Shown piece after piece: positions 38,229 through 47,175 of a DNA stretch of 64,000 nt. Source of the stretch: Spirillospora albida (lineage in GTDB: Bacteria; Actinomycetota; Actinomycetes; Streptosporangiales; Streptosporangiaceae). The notes under the pieces were generated by a model. That model worked only from the letters and a program-made list of their open reading frames with translations. It did no database searches and had not been told where the DNA came from. Position numbers and translations under genes: made by a program. Location of the stretch: assembly GCF_000718255.1 (NCBI RefSeq), contig NZ_JOFJ01000004.1:248001-312000 (forward strand), in the 5' to 3' direction. Positions within the stretch are counted from its first letter, which is position 1; each line of letters begins with the position of its first letter.

Positions 38229-38567
38229 CGTCACAAAGTCGGGGTTCGGTGGAGTGGGGTGAGATGCTCCGGCCCCACCTCGCCAGGGAGAGATATGCCT
38301 TGGCGTGTCAGGTTACCTGCGTTTGCCTCGTCCATGACTCCTACGGGCATCCGGGGCGGATTGTAGGGGGAGGTTCCGTTCGTTCCGCACGATTGGCCTA
38401 CTCCGGCCCCGCTCCCATCGGCAACCTTCGCGTCCACCTCAGGCAAATCCTTGCGCGGAGCGACCCCAATGGCGGCATTTCCGGCGGCGAGCCCGTGACA
38501 GGATGACCAGCGACCACCGCGCGCACGCGCGGTGGACGACATCCGCTGGACTTCGCAGGGAGCCGAG
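38229..38567. other. Divergent intergenic region between mtrA and the MoxR-type operon
   Basis: 339 bp without a gene. It contains CAGGTTACCTG (about 38308-38318), near-palindromic, and a near-perfect 22-bp palindrome at 38514-38535. It must hold the promoters of both operons, but I cannot name a convincing -35/-10 pair. Its GC is visibly lower than in the flanking genes. Confidence 0.5.
38514..38535. repeat. 22-bp palindrome in front of the membrane-protein operon
   Basis: CCACCGCGCG (38514-38523), CA, CGCGCGGTGG (38526-38535): both arms are exact complements. It ends 32 bp before the ATG at 38568, so it could be an operator or a 5-prime hairpin. Confidence 0.5.
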
Positions 38568-39659
38568 ATGCCGGGACCGGAGGGCTGGGACGACGACGTG
38601 AGCGGTCACGTCCCGTTCCGTCCCATGTCCATCTCGGAGATGCTGGACGGGGCCATCGCGGGGATCCGGCGGCGCCCGCGGCTGACGCTGGGCCTGGCCG
38701 TCGCGGTCAGCACGGTGATCCAGGTGGCGGTGTCCATCGCCACGTACTTCTTCATCGGGGACGAGGCGCGCACGGAGCAGACACCCGCCCTGCTGATGCG
38801 CTCGCTGGGCGGCCAGGCCACCCTCTCCGCGATCGGCCTGGTCCTGTCCGCGTACGGGATCCTCCTGCTGTCCGGGCTTCTGGCGCCCGCCCTGGGGCGG
38901 GAACTGCTGGGCCTGCCGGTCACTCCGGGGCGGGCATGGCGGGACGCGCGCCCGCGCGTCGGCCGGCTGGCCCTGACCGCGGCGCTCGTCATGGCGGTGC
39001 CGATCCTGGCGCTGGTGCTGCCGATCGTGCCGTTCGTCCTGCTGGTGGCGGTGGACGGGCCGCCCGCGCTGGGCGTCGTCTCGGCGCTCGTGGGCTTCCC
39101 CGCCGGGCTCGCGCTGATGGTGTGGCTGTACGTGCTGCTCGTCCAGGCCGTGCCCGCGGTGGTCATGGAGCGGGAGACGGTCGGCGGGGCCCTGCGCCGC
39201 GCGCGGACGCTCTCCAAGGGCCGCTGGTTCCGCACCTGCGGGACGCTGCTGCTGGCGCTGCTGGTGACGGTCTTCATGGGCTTCTTCGCGCTGCGGATCC
39301 CGTTCGTGATCGTGCAGGTGGTCTTCTTCGGGTCGGCCTCGGACGGCGAGGTCCTGGGGGCCCTGGCCGTGGACACGTTCGGCCGGATCGTGAGCTGGTC
39401 GATCGTCCTCCCCTTCGACGCGGGCGTCATCGCCCTGCTGTACATGGACCGGCGGATGCGCCGCGAGGGGTTCGACCTCGACCTGCGCATGCGGGGGTCG
39501 TCGGCGGCCGCGGTCGCGGCGGTGCGGGACGGCGCGGTGCGGGACGGCGGGCGCCCCGGTCAGGGCGGGCCCGAAGGCGGGGCCGCCGACGACGCGTTCA
39601 TGGAGCTGTGGCGGCACGGGCCGGACGCCGCGCGCACGGGAACCGGGGCGATGCCATGA
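38568..39659 (+). CDS. Multi-spanning membrane protein heading the MoxR/DUF58 operon
   Basis: 363 residues from the ATG at 38568, which has AGGGAG 5 bases upstream; the longer frame to 38532 runs into the palindrome. About six membrane helices are visible, for example LGLAVAVSTVIQVAVSIATYF, LVMAVPILALVLPIVPFVLL and LLALLVTVFMGFFAL. The motif FRPMSISEMLDGAIAGIRRRPR near the N-terminus is typical of the glycerophosphodiester-phosphodiesterase membrane-domain-like (DUF7544-type) proteins. The C-terminus is a Gly/Ala-rich cytoplasmic tail. It overlaps the next gene by 4 bp (ATGA). Function unknown; co-expression with MoxR suggests envelope work. Confidence 0.8.
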   Translation: MPGPEGWDDDVSGHVPFRPMSISEMLDGAIAGIRRRPRLTLGLAVAVSTVIQVAVSIATYFFIGDEARTEQTPALLMRSLGGQATLSAIGLVLSAYGILLLSGLLAPALGRELLGLPVTPGRAWRDARPRVGRLALTAALVMAVPILALVLPIVPFVLLVAVDGPPALGVVSALVGFPAGLALMVWLYVLLVQAVPAVVMERETVGGALRRARTLSKGRWFRTCGTLLLALLVTVFMGFFALRIPFVIVQVVFFGSASDGEVLGALAVDTFGRIVSWSIVLPFDAGVIALLYMDRRMRREGFDLDLRMRGSSAAAVAAVRDGAVRDGGRPGQGGPEGGAADDAFMELWRHGPDAARTGTGAMP

Positions 39660-40432
39660 TCGTGGCTGTCATGGGGCTGGGAGGTGCGCGCGTGGATCCG
39701 GTCGGCCGGGACGAGGCGCGCGAGATGGCGCGCCGCGAGCTGGAGAAGCAGATCTACCAGCGGGACAGGCCGTCCTGGCTGGAACGGACGTGGAACCGCT
39801 TCGCCGACTGGCTGCAGGAGCTGATGAACCGGGCGTCCGCGCCGAACGCGTCGGGGAACGACGGCGGCTGGTTCTCGGTCATCGTCATCGTCCTCATCCT
39901 GATCGTCGCGATCATTCTGGTGACGTGGCTGCTGTGGGGCCGGGGCAATCCCCGGTCGCGCAAGAAGGCGCTGCTGGAGGACGAGCCGTCCACCGCCATG
40001 GACCACCGGAGCGAGGCCGAGCGGTACGCGGCGGCGGGGCAGTGGGCCGAGGCCGTCCGGGAGCGGCTGCGCGCGATCGCGCGGGACCTGGAGGAGCGGG
40101 CCGTGCTGGCGCCGCGTCCGGGCCGGACGGCGGACGAGCTGGCAACGGAGGCGGGCGAGGCGCTGCCCGACCTGGCGGACGCGCTGCGCGCCGGCGTCCA
40201 GATCTTCGACGACGTCTGGTACGGGGACCGGCCGGGCACCCCGGAGGGGTACGCCGCGCTGCGCGACCTCGACGAGCGCGTGCGGGCCGCCCGGCCCAGG
40301 CCGCTGCCGCCGGGCGACCTCGTCCCGGCCGGCGCCCCGCCCGCCGACGGATCGGCGCCGGCCACCGCGTCGAACGCCGCGGCGCCCACCAGCGCGTCGA
40401 ACGCCGCGGAGGACGGGGGCCCGCGTTGGTGA
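39656..40432 (+). CDS. DUF4129 domain protein
   Basis: 258 residues. A soluble N-terminus with WLERTWNRFADWLQELM is followed by one membrane helix (about 65-88, VIVIVLILIVAIILVTWLLW). The DUF4129 core has AERYAAAGQWAEAVRERLRAI and LAPRPGRTADELATEAGEAL. The tail ends in Ala/Ser/Pro repeats, with SNAA occurring twice. The ATG at 39656 overlaps the previous gene by 4 bp and its end overlaps the DUF4350 gene by 4 bp. This domain regularly accompanies DUF4350, MoxR and DUF58 genes in actinobacteria; the biochemical role is unknown. Confidence 0.85.
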   Translation: MIVAVMGLGGARVDPVGRDEAREMARRELEKQIYQRDRPSWLERTWNRFADWLQELMNRASAPNASGNDGGWFSVIVIVLILIVAIILVTWLLWGRGNPRSRKKALLEDEPSTAMDHRSEAERYAAAGQWAEAVRERLRAIARDLEERAVLAPRPGRTADELATEAGEALPDLADALRAGVQIFDDVWYGDRPGTPEGYAALRDLDERVRAARPRPLPPGDLVPAGAPPADGSAPATASNAAAPTSASNAAEDGGPRW

Positions 40433-41640
40433 CCCCGACGGCTCCCGCCGGCGCCCCGGCGGCCGCCCAGGGCCCCGCGGGCGGCGACGCGCCGTCGGCC
40501 CGCGAGGTCGCGGGACGCCGCTGGCGCTCGTCGCGGGCGATCGTGGCGGTCCTGCTGGCCCTGGCCGTGATCGCGGTGATCCTGGCCGCCCTGCGGCCGT
40601 CGGTGTCACCGGACGCCCTCGATCCGGAGTCGCCGGGCCGGGACGGCAGCCGGGCGCTCGCCGAGATCCTCAAGCGGAACGGCGCGGACCTGTCCGTCGC
40701 CAGGAGCACCCGGGACGCCCTCCGCGCCTCCACCCCCCGAACCGTGCTGGTGGTGACCCGTACGGAGCGGCTCACGACCGACGACATCGACCGGCTGCGG
40801 GCGACGCCCGGGGAACTCGTCCTGGTCGTGCCGGGCCCCGACGTCCTCGAAGCCCTCGCGCCGGGCGTCGAGCCCGCGGGCGTGAGCTTCACGCGGACCG
40901 CCGCGCCCGGATGCGGCCTGCAGGCCGCGACGCTCGCGGGAACCGTCGACTTCGGCAGGTCGGACACCTACACCGCCACGGACCCCCTGGCCGCCTGCTA
41001 CCGGACCGACATCGGGCACCGGCTCGTCCAGGTGCGCCACCACGGCCGGACCGTCACCGTGCTGGGATCGGCGCGCCCGTTCACGAACGAGCACCTGGAG
41101 CGGGAGGGCGACGCGGCGCTCGCCATGAACCTGGCGGGGGCCGAGCCCTCGGTGGTCTGGCTGATCCCGGACCCGCCGGAGCCCGGCGCCGAACGCCAGA
41201 AGTCGCTCGGCGACCTGCTCCCGTTCGGCGTGAAGCTGTTCGTCCTGGAACTGCTCGTCGCCGTGCTGCTGGTGGCGCTGTGGCGCGCCCGCAGGCTCGG
41301 CCCCGTCGTGGCGGAGGCGCTCCCGGTGGTCGTCCGCTCCGCCGAGACCGTGGAGGGCCGCGCGCGGCTGTACCGCGCGAGCCGTGCCCGGGACCGGGCC
41401 GCGGACGCCCTGCGGGCGGGCGCCAGGGAACGGATCGTCCCGCTCCTGGGGCTGCCCCGCAGCTCCGCGCAGGACTTCGGGGCCGCGCGGGAGATCGTCG
41501 CCGCCGTCGCCCAGCGGACCACCTTCGAGGACGCCCAGGTGGGCGCCGTCCTGTACGGTCCTGAGCCCGCGGACGACGCCGCGCTCATCGCCCTCACCGA
41601 CGTGCTCGACGACCTGGAAAGGCAGGTACGCCAGTCGTGA
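40429..41640 (+). CDS. DUF4350 domain protein
   Basis: 403 residues from the GTG at 40429 (GTGA overlap). An N-terminal helix (IVAVLLALAVIAVILAAL, about 42-60) is followed by a domain with GRDGSRALAEILKRNGADLSV, RTVLVVTRTERLTTDDID and ALAMNLAGAEPSVVWLIPDP. A second membrane helix lies near 265-285 (KLFVLELLVAVLLVALWRARRLGPVV). The C-terminal cytoplasmic part is Arg-rich and helical. The membrane topology places the DUF4350 domain outside the cytoplasm. It overlaps moxR by 4 bp. The domain is related to ThuA/GATase-like folds, but no function is known. Confidence 0.86.
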   Translation: MTPTAPAGAPAAAQGPAGGDAPSAREVAGRRWRSSRAIVAVLLALAVIAVILAALRPSVSPDALDPESPGRDGSRALAEILKRNGADLSVARSTRDALRASTPRTVLVVTRTERLTTDDIDRLRATPGELVLVVPGPDVLEALAPGVEPAGVSFTRTAAPGCGLQAATLAGTVDFGRSDTYTATDPLAACYRTDIGHRLVQVRHHGRTVTVLGSARPFTNEHLEREGDAALAMNLAGAEPSVVWLIPDPPEPGAERQKSLGDLLPFGVKLFVLELLVAVLLVALWRARRLGPVVAEALPVVVRSAETVEGRARLYRASRARDRAADALRAGARERIVPLLGLPRSSAQDFGAAREIVAAVAQRTTFEDAQVGAVLYGPEPADDAALIALTDVLDDLERQVRQS

Positions 41641-42683
41641 ACCATCCTGTGGACCTGGGGAAGGACGACCTGGGCGACGACGTGCCCGGCGCCCTCTCCG
41701 GAGCGCCCGGAGCCGTCCCCGCGGAGACGCGGCGACGCGGGGAGACCGCCCGCGCGGCCCTCACGGCGCTGCGCGGCGAGGTCGCCAAGACGGTCGTCGG
41801 CCAGGACGCCGTGGTGACGGGCCTCGTCATCGCGCTCCTCTGCCGGGGCCACGTGCTGCTGGAGGGCGTGCCGGGCACCGCGAAGACGCTGCTCATCAAG
41901 ACGCTGTCCCGCGCGCTCGACCTGGACTTCAAGCGCGTCCAGTTCACGCCCGACCTCATGCCGGGCGACGTGACCGGGTCGCTGGTGTACGACAACCGGA
42001 CCGCGGAGTTCGAGTTCCGCGAGGGCCCGGTGTTCACCAACCTCCTCCTGGCGGACGAGATCAACCGGACCCCGCCGAAGACCCAGGCGTCCCTGCTGGA
42101 GGCCATGGAGGAGCGGCAGGTGTCGGTCGAGGGGACGGCGCGTCCGCTGCCCGACCCGTTCGTGGTGTGCGCGACGCAGAACCCGATCGAGTACGAGGGC
42201 ACGTACCCGCTGCCCGAGGCCCAGCTCGACCGGTTCCTGGTGAAGCTCACCGTCCCCGTCCCCACCCGGGACGAGGAGATCGCGATGCTGCAGCGGCACG
42301 CCGCCGGGTTCGACCCGCGCGACCTCTCGGCGGTGAAGCCGGTCGCGGGCGCGGCCGACCTCGCGGCGGGGCGCGCCGCGGTGCAGGCCGTCCACCTCGA
42401 CCCGAAGGTGGCGGCGTACGTGGTCGACCTGTGCCGCGCGACGCGGCAGTCGCCGTCGCTGCAGCTGGGCGTGTCCCCGCGCGGCGCGACGGCGCTGCTG
42501 GCGACGTCGCGCGCGTGGGCGTGGCTGTCGGGCCGCGACTACGTGACGCCGGACGACGTGAAGGCCCTGGCGCGCCCGACGCTCCGGCACCGGGTGCAGC
42601 TGCGCCCCGAGGCGGAGCTGGAGGGCGCGACGGCCGACGGCGTGCTGGAGGGCATCCTCGCCCACGTCCCCGCCCCGCGCTGA
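41637..42683 (+). CDS. MoxR-family AAA+ ATPase
   Basis: 348 residues. Walker A is LLEGVPGTAKTLLIKTLSRA, the MoxR-specific FKRVQFTPDLMPGDVTGSL follows, Walker B is LLLADEINRTPPKTQASLLE, then MEERQVSVEG and sensor FVVCATQNPIEYEGTYPLPE. The lid domain ends near VLEGILAHVPAP. MoxR proteins act as chaperones that mature VWA/DUF58 partner complexes. The start overlaps the DUF4350 gene by 4 bp and the stop overlaps the DUF58 gene by 1 bp (TGATG). Confidence 0.94.
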   Translation: MNHPVDLGKDDLGDDVPGALSGAPGAVPAETRRRGETARAALTALRGEVAKTVVGQDAVVTGLVIALLCRGHVLLEGVPGTAKTLLIKTLSRALDLDFKRVQFTPDLMPGDVTGSLVYDNRTAEFEFREGPVFTNLLLADEINRTPPKTQASLLEAMEERQVSVEGTARPLPDPFVVCATQNPIEYEGTYPLPEAQLDRFLVKLTVPVPTRDEEIAMLQRHAAGFDPRDLSAVKPVAGAADLAAGRAAVQAVHLDPKVAAYVVDLCRATRQSPSLQLGVSPRGATALLATSRAWAWLSGRDYVTPDDVKALARPTLRHRVQLRPEAELEGATADGVLEGILAHVPAPR

Positions 42684-43975
42684 TGGCGCTCACCGGGCGC
42701 CTGGGCCTGCTCGCGCTCCTCGGCGCGGCCGTCCCGCTCCTCCTGCCGGGGTGGGGCGCGCTGTTCGCCGTCTGGGGCGTGCTGCTCCTCGGCGTGGTCG
42801 CCGATCTGGCGCTGGCGGGGAACGTGCGCGCGCTGCGGCTGCACCGCCACGGCGACACCAGCGTCCGGCTCGGCGAGACCGCGCGGGTGACGCTCACCGT
42901 GGAGAACCTGGGGCGGCGCCGCCTCAAGGGGCGCCTGCGGGACGTGTGGCCGCCGAGCGCGGGCGCGACGCCCCGCACCGTCCGGGTGGACGTCCCCGCC
43001 GGCGAACGCCGCCGCATCGAGATGACGCTGACGCCGACGCGCCGGGGCGACCGGCGGGCGGTGACGGTGGTGGTCCGGTCCACGGGCCCGCTGGGCCTGG
43101 CGGCGCGCCAGCTGTCGCGTTCCGCGCCGTGGACGGTGCGGGCGCTCCCGGCGTTCCCGTCGCGCCGCCATCTGCCCGCGAAGCTCGCGCGGCTGCGGGA
43201 GCTCACCGGCGCGCACGTCGCGCTGATCCGCGGCCAGGGGACGGAGTTCGACTCGCTCCGCGAGTACGTCGTCGGGGACGACGTCCGGTCCATCGACTGG
43301 AGGGCCACCGCGCGGCGCGCGGACGTCGTCGTCCGGACCTGGCGCCCGGAGCGGGACCGGCGCATCTACCTCGTGCTGGACACCGGCCGCACGTCGGCGG
43401 GCCGGGTCGGCGACATCCCGCGGCTCGACTGCTCGATGGACGCCGCGCTCCTGCTCGGCGCGCTCGCCTCGCGCGCGGGCGACCGCGTCGACCTGCTCGC
43501 CTACGACCGGCGGGTCCGCACGCGGGTGGAGGGCGCCTCCCGCACCGACCTGCTGCCGGCGATGGTGCACGCGATGGCGCCGCTGGAGCCGGAGCTGATC
43601 GAGTGCGACGCGGCGGGCATGGTGTCGACGCTGATGGCCCGGGTGCGGCAGCGCTGCCTGGTCGTGCTGCTGACGGAGCTGAACACCGCCGCGATCGAGG
43701 AGGGGCTGCTGCCGCTGCTGCCGCAGCTCACGTCGCGGCACCTCGTGATGGTCGCCGCGGTGTCGGACCCCCGGGTCGGCGAGATGGCCGCCGGGCGGGG
43801 CGACCTCGCGTCCGTGTACGACGCGGCCGCCGCCGAGCGCGCCCGCGCCGACCGGCGCCGCATCACGGCGGAGCTGCGCGGGCACGGGGTCGAGGTCGTG
43901 GACGCGCCGCCGGACGAGATCGCGCCCGCGCTGGCCGACGCCTACCTCGCCCTCAAGGCGGCGGGGCGGCTCTAG
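42683..43975 (+). CDS. DUF58 (VWA-like) domain protein
   Basis: 430 residues. Two N-terminal helices (about 5-45) anchor it to the membrane. A beta-rich segment with VRLGETARVTLTVENLGRRR follows, then the DUF58 signature GTEFDSLREYVVGDDVRSID with WRATARRADVVVRTWRPERD. A VWA-like domain begins at IYLVLDTGRTSAG. The MIDAS-like sequence is incomplete (DTGRTS), as is common in this group. It starts inside the moxR stop (TGATG). It is the expected client of the MoxR ATPase; its physiological role is not known. Confidence 0.92.
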   Translation: MALTGRLGLLALLGAAVPLLLPGWGALFAVWGVLLLGVVADLALAGNVRALRLHRHGDTSVRLGETARVTLTVENLGRRRLKGRLRDVWPPSAGATPRTVRVDVPAGERRRIEMTLTPTRRGDRRAVTVVVRSTGPLGLAARQLSRSAPWTVRALPAFPSRRHLPAKLARLRELTGAHVALIRGQGTEFDSLREYVVGDDVRSIDWRATARRADVVVRTWRPERDRRIYLVLDTGRTSAGRVGDIPRLDCSMDAALLLGALASRAGDRVDLLAYDRRVRTRVEGASRTDLLPAMVHAMAPLEPELIECDAAGMVSTLMARVRQRCLVVLLTELNTAAIEEGLLPLLPQLTSRHLVMVAAVSDPRVGEMAAGRGDLASVYDAAAAERARADRRRITAELRGHGVEVVDAPPDEIAPALADAYLALKAAGRL

Positions 43976-43993
43976 CCGTGTCCGGCCGTCCCG

Positions 43994-44989
43994 CTAGCCC
44001 GAGACGGGGGCGAGGTCGGGGCGCAGGTCCGCGTCGCCCGTCTCGCCGCGCCGGGTGGCGCGCCGCCCGAGGACGATGACGTAGGCGAGGAACGCGACCT
44101 CCGCGACCACGCCGATGCCGATGCGCAGCCACGTGGTGTGGACCCAGCCCGTGACGAACCCCTCGATCAGGCCGGAGACCAGGAGCACGACGATGAGGCC
44201 GAGGGCGATGCTGACGGCGGCGCGGCCCTCCTCCGCGAGGGCCTGCCCGCGGGTGCGCCGCCCGGGGTCCACGATCGTCCAGCCGAGCTTCAGCCCCCCG
44301 GCGCAGGCCAGGTAGACGGCGGTGAGCTCCAGCAGGCCGTGCGGCAGGATCAGACCGAAGAACACGTCGCCCTTGCCGTGGGCGAACATCAGCCCGCCGA
44401 CGATGCCGAGGTTCACCTGGTTGACCAGCAGGACGTAGACGGTGGGGATGCCGAGGAGGATCCCGAAGATGAGCGCCACGGCCGACACCCACGCGTTGTT
44501 CGTCCACACCTTGAAGGCGAACGAGGACGCGGAGTGCTCGGTGTAGTAGTTGGCGAAGTCGTGCTCGACGAGTTCGCGGATCTCCTGCGAGGTGCCGATG
44601 GTCGCCTGGACCTCGGGGCTGTGGACGACCCAGATGGCGAGGGCGAGGGCGACGAGGTTCCCGAGCACGGCGTTGCCGAGCCACCACCAGCGCATCCGGT
44701 AGGCGGCCGCGGGGAAGGACAGCGTGGCGAAGCGCGACACGTCCCGCCAGAGGGGCGCGTGGGCGCCCGCCACGGCGGCCCTGCCGCGCGCGACGAGCGA
44801 TGACAGCCGCCCGATGAGCTGGGGGTCGGGCGAGCTGGACCGGACGGCGGACAGGTGCGTGGCGGTCCGCTGGTAGAGCTCCACCAGCTCGTCGACCTCC
44901 GAGCCCGACAGCCTGCGTCCGCGGTTGATGAGCCACTCCAGGCGCTGCCACTCGGCGTTGTGCGCGGCCACGTAGGCGTCGACGTCCAC
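43994..44989 (-). CDS. Stage II sporulation protein M (SpoIIM) family membrane protein
   Basis: 331 residues with a soluble helical N-terminus (WQRLEWLINRGRRLSGSEVD, VDELVELYQRTATHLSAVRS) and about six membrane helices from residue 100 on, including LFGIL-type NNAWVSAVALIFGILLGIP and VNLGIVGGLMFAHGKGDVFF, the most conserved segments. SpoIIM works in septal peptidoglycan degradation in Bacillus sporulation; the actinobacterial proteins are longer and occur beside MoxR and RDD genes, as here. The gene converges with the DUF58 operon (18 bp between stops). TAGTCT lies 6 bases before the GTG, so a leaderless transcript is likely. Confidence 0.9.
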   Translation of the reverse strand: MDVDAYVAAHNAEWQRLEWLINRGRRLSGSEVDELVELYQRTATHLSAVRSSSPDPQLIGRLSSLVARGRAAVAGAHAPLWRDVSRFATLSFPAAAYRMRWWWLGNAVLGNLVALALAIWVVHSPEVQATIGTSQEIRELVEHDFANYYTEHSASSFAFKVWTNNAWVSAVALIFGILLGIPTVYVLLVNQVNLGIVGGLMFAHGKGDVFFGLILPHGLLELTAVYLACAGGLKLGWTIVDPGRRTRGQALAEEGRAAVSIALGLIVVLLVSGLIEGFVTGWVHTTWLRIGIGVVAEVAFLAYVIVLGRRATRRGETGDADLRPDLAPVSG

Positions 44990-45074
44990 CCGGGGAGACT
45001 AACGGGTCACCCCGCCGAGACGGCAAGATGGACCGTCCCGGCCCTGACCGGCCGGGAAAGAGGAGGAACGGGAC

Positions 45075-46079
45075 ATGGCGAAGCTCGTCACCGGCGAGGC
45101 CGTGGCGCTCGACATCCGCGTCGCGCGGCTGGCCAGCCGCGGCTGCGCGCTGCTGCTCGACCTGCTCGTCCAGATGGCGCTCCTCTGGGTCCTGCTCATC
45201 ATCACGGGCATGACGTCCCTGGTGGCGGACGACGCGTGGACGACCGGCCTCACGCTGGTCGCGGTGGTCCTCGTCATCGTCGGCTACCCGTGCGCGTTCG
45301 AGACGCTGTCGCGGGGACGGACGCTCGGCAAGATGGCCGTGGGCATCCGCGTCGTCGCGGACGACGGCGGCCCGATCCGCTTCCGGCAGGCCTTCGTGCG
45401 CGCGCTCGCCGGGTTCATCGAGTTCTGGACGCTGTACGGGGCGCCGGCCCTCATCACCTCGCTCGGCAACCGGCGCGGGAAGCGGCTGGGCGACCTGTTC
45501 GCCGGGACGATCGTCATCCAGGAGCGGGTGCCGTCCTCCGCCGTGTTCGGCCCGGCCGCGGTCATGCCGCCCCAGCTCGCCTGGTGGGCGCGGACGCTGG
45601 AGCTGTCCATGCTCCCGGACGACCTGGCGATGACGGCACGTCAGTACCTGCTGCGGTTCTGGGAGCTGCGTCCCGAGGTGCGCGACTCCCTGGGCGACCG
45701 CATCACCCGGCAGGTGGTCGCGGTGGTCAGCCCTCCGCCGCCGCCCGGCGTGCGCCCCGAGATCCTGCTGTCGGCCATCCTCGCCGAGCGTCGCCACAGG
45801 GAGGAGCAGCGTCTCGCGGAGCGCGCCCTGCGCCGGGCCCGCCGCCACGGCGCGGTCCCCTGGCAGCCGCAGCCGCATCCCGCGATGGTGATGGCCGGGC
45901 CTCCGCCCGCCGGGTCTCCGCTTCAGGGCCCTCCCGCTCCGCCGCCGTTCAGCGCTCCCGGCCCGGGGCAGCCGCGATTCCTGCCGCCCGCCGATTACGG
46001 CGCGGGCCCGTATCAGGGGATGCTCCCCCCGCCCCAGCATCAGCCGCAGCCGTGGCAGGACCGGCGGCAGCACCCGTAG
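45075..46079 (+). CDS. RDD family membrane protein
   Basis: 334 residues. The RDD domain (1-150) has RVARLASRGCALLLDLLVQM, three membrane helices, SRGRTLGKMAVGIRVVADDG and RRGKRLGDLFAGTIVIQE. The C-terminal half is soluble, with SRG-like helices (DDLAMTARQYLLRFWELRPE) and a long Pro/Gln-rich tail, which is unusual for a bare RDD protein. AGAGGAGGAA precedes the ATG. It diverges from the SpoIIM gene; this pairing beside MoxR/DUF58 recurs in actinobacteria. Function unknown. Confidence 0.88.
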   Translation: MAKLVTGEAVALDIRVARLASRGCALLLDLLVQMALLWVLLIITGMTSLVADDAWTTGLTLVAVVLVIVGYPCAFETLSRGRTLGKMAVGIRVVADDGGPIRFRQAFVRALAGFIEFWTLYGAPALITSLGNRRGKRLGDLFAGTIVIQERVPSSAVFGPAAVMPPQLAWWARTLELSMLPDDLAMTARQYLLRFWELRPEVRDSLGDRITRQVVAVVSPPPPPGVRPEILLSAILAERRHREEQRLAERALRRARRHGAVPWQPQPHPAMVMAGPPPAGSPLQGPPAPPPFSAPGPGQPRFLPPADYGAGPYQGMLPPPQHQPQPWQDRRQHP

Positions 46080-46151
46080 GCGCCGGAAACCTCGGTGATC
46101 TTGCCTGGTCAGCGGGTTCGCCGGGGGTGTCCAAGGTGACCGGTGATGCCC

Positions 46152-46157
46152 TAGGGT
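46152..46157 (+). promoter_or_regulatory. -10 element of the glycan operon, leaderless geometry
   Basis: TAGGGT lies 7 bases before the GTG at 46165. No Shine-Dalgarno is present, and the -35 is poor. Confidence 0.45.
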
Positions 46158-46164
46158 GCACCCC

Positions 46165-47175
46165 GTGCGGGTGGTGGTGACGGGGGCGGCGGGATTCATC
46201 GGGAGCCACGTGGTCGACGCGCTGTGCAGCGCCGGTCACGAGGTCCTCGCCGTCGACGCGCCCGGACGCTCCCTGGCGCCCGAGGTCGCGTGGCGTACCT
46301 GGGCCGCGGTCGCGGCGCGTCCCGGCGTCACGGTCCTGGAGGCCGATCTGGCGGTCGCCGACCTGGCCCCGCTGACCCGCGCCGACACCGTCGCGCATCT
46401 CGCGGGGCGTCCCAGCGTCCGCGGGTCCTGGGGCGCGGGGCGGGCGGCGGCGGAGCGCGACAACGTGCTCGCCACGCACCGGCTCCTCGCGGAGTGCGCG
46501 CGGCGTCCGGCACGGCGGCGTCCCAAGGTCGTCGTGGCCTCCAGTTCGTCCGTGTACGGGTCGGCGGGTGACAGGCCGAACCGGGAGGGCGATCCGCTCC
46601 ACCCGGCCAGTCCCTACGCGGTGAGCAAGGTGGAGGTCGAGCGACTCGCCGTGGACGCCGCCCGGAACGGGCTCCGCACGGTCCTGCTGCGGTACTTCTC
46701 CGTCTATGGTCCGCGACAGCGCCCCGACATGGCGTTCCACCGGTTCACCGAGGCGGCGCTCGACGGCCGCCCCCTGCCCGTGTTCGGCGACGGCCGCAGG
46801 TCGCGGTCCTTCACCCACGTGGCGGACGTCGTGACCGCGACGCTCAGGGCGGTCGCGGAGGAACTGCCGTCCGGGATCGCGGTCAACGTCGGCCATCCCG
46901 AGCCCGTCGGCGTGCACGAGGCGATCGGTCTGCTGGCCGGCGTGCTCGGCGTCCGGCCCGAGATCCGCAGGGAGGCCCCCGTGGCCGGGGACGCCGCCAG
47001 GACCTGGGCCGACCCGGCGCGCGCGCACCGCCTGCTCGGCTGGACGCCCGCCGTCGACCTCGCCGAGGGGCTGGCCGACCAGATCGCCTGGCACCGCGCC
47101 CTGCGGCGCCCGGAGACATCCCGGCCGGAGACATCCCGGCCGGACGCCCGCGAGCGGGAGGTGCGCGTCGGGTGA
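46165..47175 (+). CDS. NAD-dependent sugar-nucleotide epimerase/dehydratase
   Basis: 336 residues, extended SDR fold. The NAD loop is VVVTGAAGFIGSHVVDAL, the catalytic Ser lies in VVASSSSVYGSA, and YxxxK is SPYAVSKVEVERL. RYFSVYGPRQRPDMAFHRFT and the C-terminal GWTPAVDLAEGLADQIAWHR fit UDP-glucose/galacturonate 4-epimerase-like enzymes. I chose the GTG at 46165 because it follows a -10-like TAGGGT by 7 bases; GTG 46156 lies inside that element. Near the 3-prime end a 15-bp unit is tandemly repeated and gives ETSRPETSRP. It leads the overlapping glycan operon and should supply its activated sugar. Confidence 0.9.
   Translation: MRVVVTGAAGFIGSHVVDALCSAGHEVLAVDAPGRSLAPEVAWRTWAAVAARPGVTVLEADLAVADLAPLTRADTVAHLAGRPSVRGSWGAGRAAAERDNVLATHRLLAECARRPARRRPKVVVASSSSVYGSAGDRPNREGDPLHPASPYAVSKVEVERLAVDAARNGLRTVLLRYFSVYGPRQRPDMAFHRFTEAALDGRPLPVFGDGRRSRSFTHVADVVTATLRAVAEELPSGIAVNVGHPEPVGVHEAIGLLAGVLGVRPEIRREAPVAGDAARTWADPARAHRLLGWTPAVDLAEGLADQIAWHRALRRPETSRPETSRPDAREREVRVG

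Noticed and set aside
46104..46117. GGTCAGCGGGTT shared with about 60953-60964
   Set aside because: A 12-base match between two GC-rich intergenic spots with no further similarity. No evidence for a common element.
47112..47141. Tandem 15-bp repeat at the end of the epimerase gene as a mobile-element footprint
   Set aside because: It is a single in-frame duplication in a disordered tail, with no inverted repeats or target duplication around it.
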